A stretch of 57,123 bases of DNA from Triangularia verruculosa. Its lineage: Eukaryota > Ascomycota > Sordariomycetes > Sordariales > Podosporaceae. The stretch's first letter is position 1, and each line of letters starts with the position of its first letter. The stretch spans positions 1-57,123 of the forward strand of contig MU864043.1 in the NCBI GenBank assembly GCA_033296885.1. The letters run 5' to 3'. A program made the position numbers and the translations under genes. The notes below the pieces were generated by a model. That model did no database searches. It was not told the DNA's origin and worked only from the letters and a program-made list of their open reading frames with translations. Of the stretch, positions 55,316 to 57,123 are shown one piece after another.

Positions 55316-56617
55316 ATGGAATTCCTCGACGATTCCATGACCCCCACACCTCAGGTCTCCTTGCTGTTAGGGGCCAGACGAGACATTGCAAGGGCGTTGC
55401 GATGCGGCGCTTCGTACGCGAGCATCATGACCAGGTTCAGCGTCCTGTGCAAAGAGCTTCGCCCGCCGCATAGCCAGGGGCTCCCAAAGTTCGATCGGAC
55501 ACGAGAGAGTCTCGGCGGACCTGGGCCGCTTGATTTTGCAGGCCCTCAAGGCTTACTCTTCCACTCCATCCCAAGAGATATCTTGACATCCTTGGTGTTG
55601 GGGACCGTGGTGTACGAGAGCCACGACAAACAGGATCCGAACGGACTGAAAGGTCTGGATTCGGACGGTGCAGGCATATATGCCTTGGGCCTTAAAATAC
55701 ACGAGCGGAACGGGAAGTTCCTGACCGCTCCTGAATACAAAACGCTGTTGAATGACTTCAAACAGTACGTGAGCATTGCCAAGGCCATGAGGGACCATCA
55801 GCTGGTCACAGTCGAGCAAGAAGGCTTTGTCAAGGAGATTGACAACCAATTGGGCAAATGGGACAAGGAATCAGTCCGGTTCATCAAGGACAATACCCGT
55901 CACGCGCACGCCAAACTAGTGTATGCCTCTCTGCGAAGAAGATGGCAAGCACTTGACCAAGCCGATCCATCCGGTACCGTCTTCAGCGTGAAGTCACCCC
56001 TGTACATCGGTTGTAGCGGGGACATCAACAAGAGATGGGTCGACTACAGCAGCCACAAGCAAACCCACAGGCAGACGCTACATGGAGCAAACAAGTTTCT
56101 TGTCCTTGTGACGTCTCTGCTGAAGTACAGGCATTTGGGTGTGGACATTGGTAGGCTCGCAGTACTACGCATCTGGGAGGATGGACAACTCAAAGATGCG
56201 GAGCTGATGGTCACCTTGTTAGCCAACAGCTACACGGTCCAGGACGGATTTAACGTCCAGGAAGGCGGTGGCACCAATGACTATCTGGCAAACATGAATC
56301 CTGAGAAGGTGGCAGACTACAGAGAATACGTCTATGGCGTGATGCCACATCTCAGAAAGAACTGTGAGCATTCAGTTGCTGAAGTTGAGCTGGCACAAAG
56401 AGTTGCCAAGGAAGAAGAAGAACTGGAGGCTTTGCAAAGGAAGCTGGATTCCTTGATGGAGTCCTCAGCACTGGAAGAGCAACGAGAACGAGTAGACGGC
56501 TTGATCAAGACGATCCCACAGATGGAGAAGTTGATCAAGGCAGCCCAGAATCGTTTACAACTGCGACTCCAAGAGAAGGAGGCATTGCAATGTCTGGTAA
56601 GATCGACAGGGACATAG
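55316..56617 (+). CDS. Protein with a GIY-YIG-like nuclease domain and C-terminal coiled coil
   Basis: A 433-residue intronless frame from ATG 55316. Residues ~225-315 look like a GIY-YIG endonuclease core: SPLYIGCSGDINKRW (Y230-I-G, candidate catalytic Arg240), then after a helix VDIGRLAVLRIWEDG and AELMVTLL with candidate metal-binding Glu296, ending GFNVQEGGG, the usual N-x-x-x-GG close of the domain. The first strand has FSVK instead of GIY, so activity is uncertain. The N-terminal ~220 residues are unassigned. Residues ~350-425 are a charged coiled coil (AKEEEELEALQRKLDSLM). GIY-YIG enzymes act in homing, transposition and repair. In this block it is the only candidate DNA-cutting enzyme, which makes it the best clue that the block is mobile. 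Confidence 0.65.
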   Translation: MEFLDDSMTPTPQVSLLLGARRDIARALRCGASYASIMTRFSVLCKELRPPHSQGLPKFDRTRESLGGPGPLDFAGPQGLLFHSIPRDILTSLVLGTVVYESHDKQDPNGLKGLDSDGAGIYALGLKIHERNGKFLTAPEYKTLLNDFKQYVSIAKAMRDHQLVTVEQEGFVKEIDNQLGKWDKESVRFIKDNTRHAHAKLVYASLRRRWQALDQADPSGTVFSVKSPLYIGCSGDINKRWVDYSSHKQTHRQTLHGANKFLVLVTSLLKYRHLGVDIGRLAVLRIWEDGQLKDAELMVTLLANSYTVQDGFNVQEGGGTNDYLANMNPEKVADYREYVYGVMPHLRKNCEHSVAEVELAQRVAKEEEELEALQRKLDSLMESSALEEQRERVDGLIKTIPQMEKLIKAAQNRLQLRLQEKEALQCLVRSTGT

Positions 56618-56974
56618 TTTAATGTGTAGAACATCAATGATGTTTTATTTGTGAACCCCAAAGGCCATGTGAACTGCTAGAATATATTATTGTGATCTGG
56701 GGGAAAATAGCGCCAATTATAGGTTAATCTGTGTAATTTTTGCTATGGGTAAGGAGTACCAGCACTTTTCTAAGAGAGAATGTTTAATCTGTGTAGAGAA
56801 AATCGGTATAAGGTTCCTTTTAATATATACTGAGCCACTACCGGCCCACGGTAGTGGGCCTTTCGGTGGTGGATTTCCAATTAGTATTTAATATATATTA
56901 TATTATATCCGATACGGATTTTATTTTTTATTTTTAATATTGGCCGTATAATAGTCAATTTGCCAGCGTTAAAT
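56618..56974. other. AT-rich flank between the gene block and the LTR
   Basis: Base composition falls sharply to AT-rich after ~56640. TTTAATCTGTGTA-like words occur twice (~56725 and ~56780), and a perfect hairpin lies at 56835-56857. No gene was seen. This is the right edge of the GC-rich block. Confidence 0.5.
56835..56857. repeat. Perfect 9-bp inverted repeat (hairpin)
   Basis: CCACTACCG and CGGTAGTGG are separated by five bases (GCCCA). It may be the end of a degraded DNA transposon or a terminator-like hairpin; no partner copy was found in the window. Confidence 0.6.
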
Positions 56975-57123
56975 TGTCACGAATATGATGTGGACACCCG
57001 AAAGGAACAACCAATAGGAAAGAGGAGACATGGTAGCCAATCAGAGGAAAGGAGGATAGACCAATAAGAGGTGGATCATCCGGGACATGAAGGAATCATG
57101 AGTGATTCCTGGGAATCACTTAT
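56975..57123 (+). mobile_element. LTR, second copy, cut by the window end
   Basis: It starts TGTCACGAATATGATGTGGA like the LTR at 537 and is in the same orientation. About 3 differences occur in 149 bases (for example CCGAAAGG versus CCGACAGG). Whether a full retrotransposon or another solo LTR follows cannot be seen. The preceding five bases are TAAAT, different from the target duplication of the first copy, so this is an independent insertion. Confidence 0.8.

Noticed and set aside
37386..56617. The gene block as a Starship or Maverick/Polinton
   Set aside because: I see no DUF3435 tyrosine recombinase, protein-primed DNA polymerase, retroviral-type integrase, packaging ATPase or long terminal inverted repeats.
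532..57123. The two LTRs as the ends of one 56-kb element
   Set aside because: The left LTR has perfect AAATA duplications on both of its own sides and the right copy is preceded by TAAAT, so they are independent insertions.

Overview
The window reads as nuclear DNA of a filamentous ascomycete (Pezizomycotina), probably a plant-biomass or plant-associated species. The evidence is short introns with GTAAGT-type donors and CTAAC/CTGAC branch sites, HET-domain genes, an AA9 polysaccharide monooxygenase, a feruloyl esterase, a LysM chitinase with WSC domains, and long AT-rich stretches in which recognisable proteins are broken mainly by TAG/TAA codons at Trp/Gln positions. That last pattern is typical of repeat-induced point mutation (RIP). 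No tRNA, rRNA or CRISPR locus was seen.

Layout. 1-3.0 kb: RIP-degraded AT-rich DNA holding a clean 400-bp solo LTR with a perfect 5-bp target duplication. 3.1-15.6 kb: a GC-rich gene island with a truncated kelch membrane protein, an F-box protein, a small secreted protein divergent from a 1,713-residue chitinase, and a 5'-truncated PhzF gene cut off by a retrotransposon gag scrap. 15.9-34.4 kb: a graveyard of an ankyrin pseudogene, two HET pseudogenes, a DUF1479 pseudogene, three copies of an unknown RIP-hit family, an intact-looking 387-bp MITE with 41-bp TIRs and 8-bp target duplications, and an AA9 pseudogene with two amber codons. 35.8-36.7 kb: an intact FaeC-like feruloyl esterase.

37.4-56.6 kb is the most unusual part: eight long genes without introns, GC-rich, largely free of RIP, and none a member of a family I can name with confidence. 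They comprise two proteins sharing a paralogous domain, a protein with two CCHC zinc knuckles, a protein that looks like a catalytically dead SF2 helicase, an Arg/Ser-rich protein, a giant coiled-coil protein built on a 42-bp minisatellite, a second coiled-coil protein, and a protein with a GIY-YIG-like nuclease domain. A ~200-bp dispersed repeat lies in two of the gaps and once more outside the block, at 27.8 kb. Some 3' flanks share an AATACAA motif and a T-run. One gene carries an in-frame amber codon and another two frameshifts, so the block is probably starting to decay. I read it as a candidate mobile or virus-derived module, or a lineage-specific gene cluster; the sequence alone does not decide between them. 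A second copy of the LTR begins at 56,975 and runs off the window.
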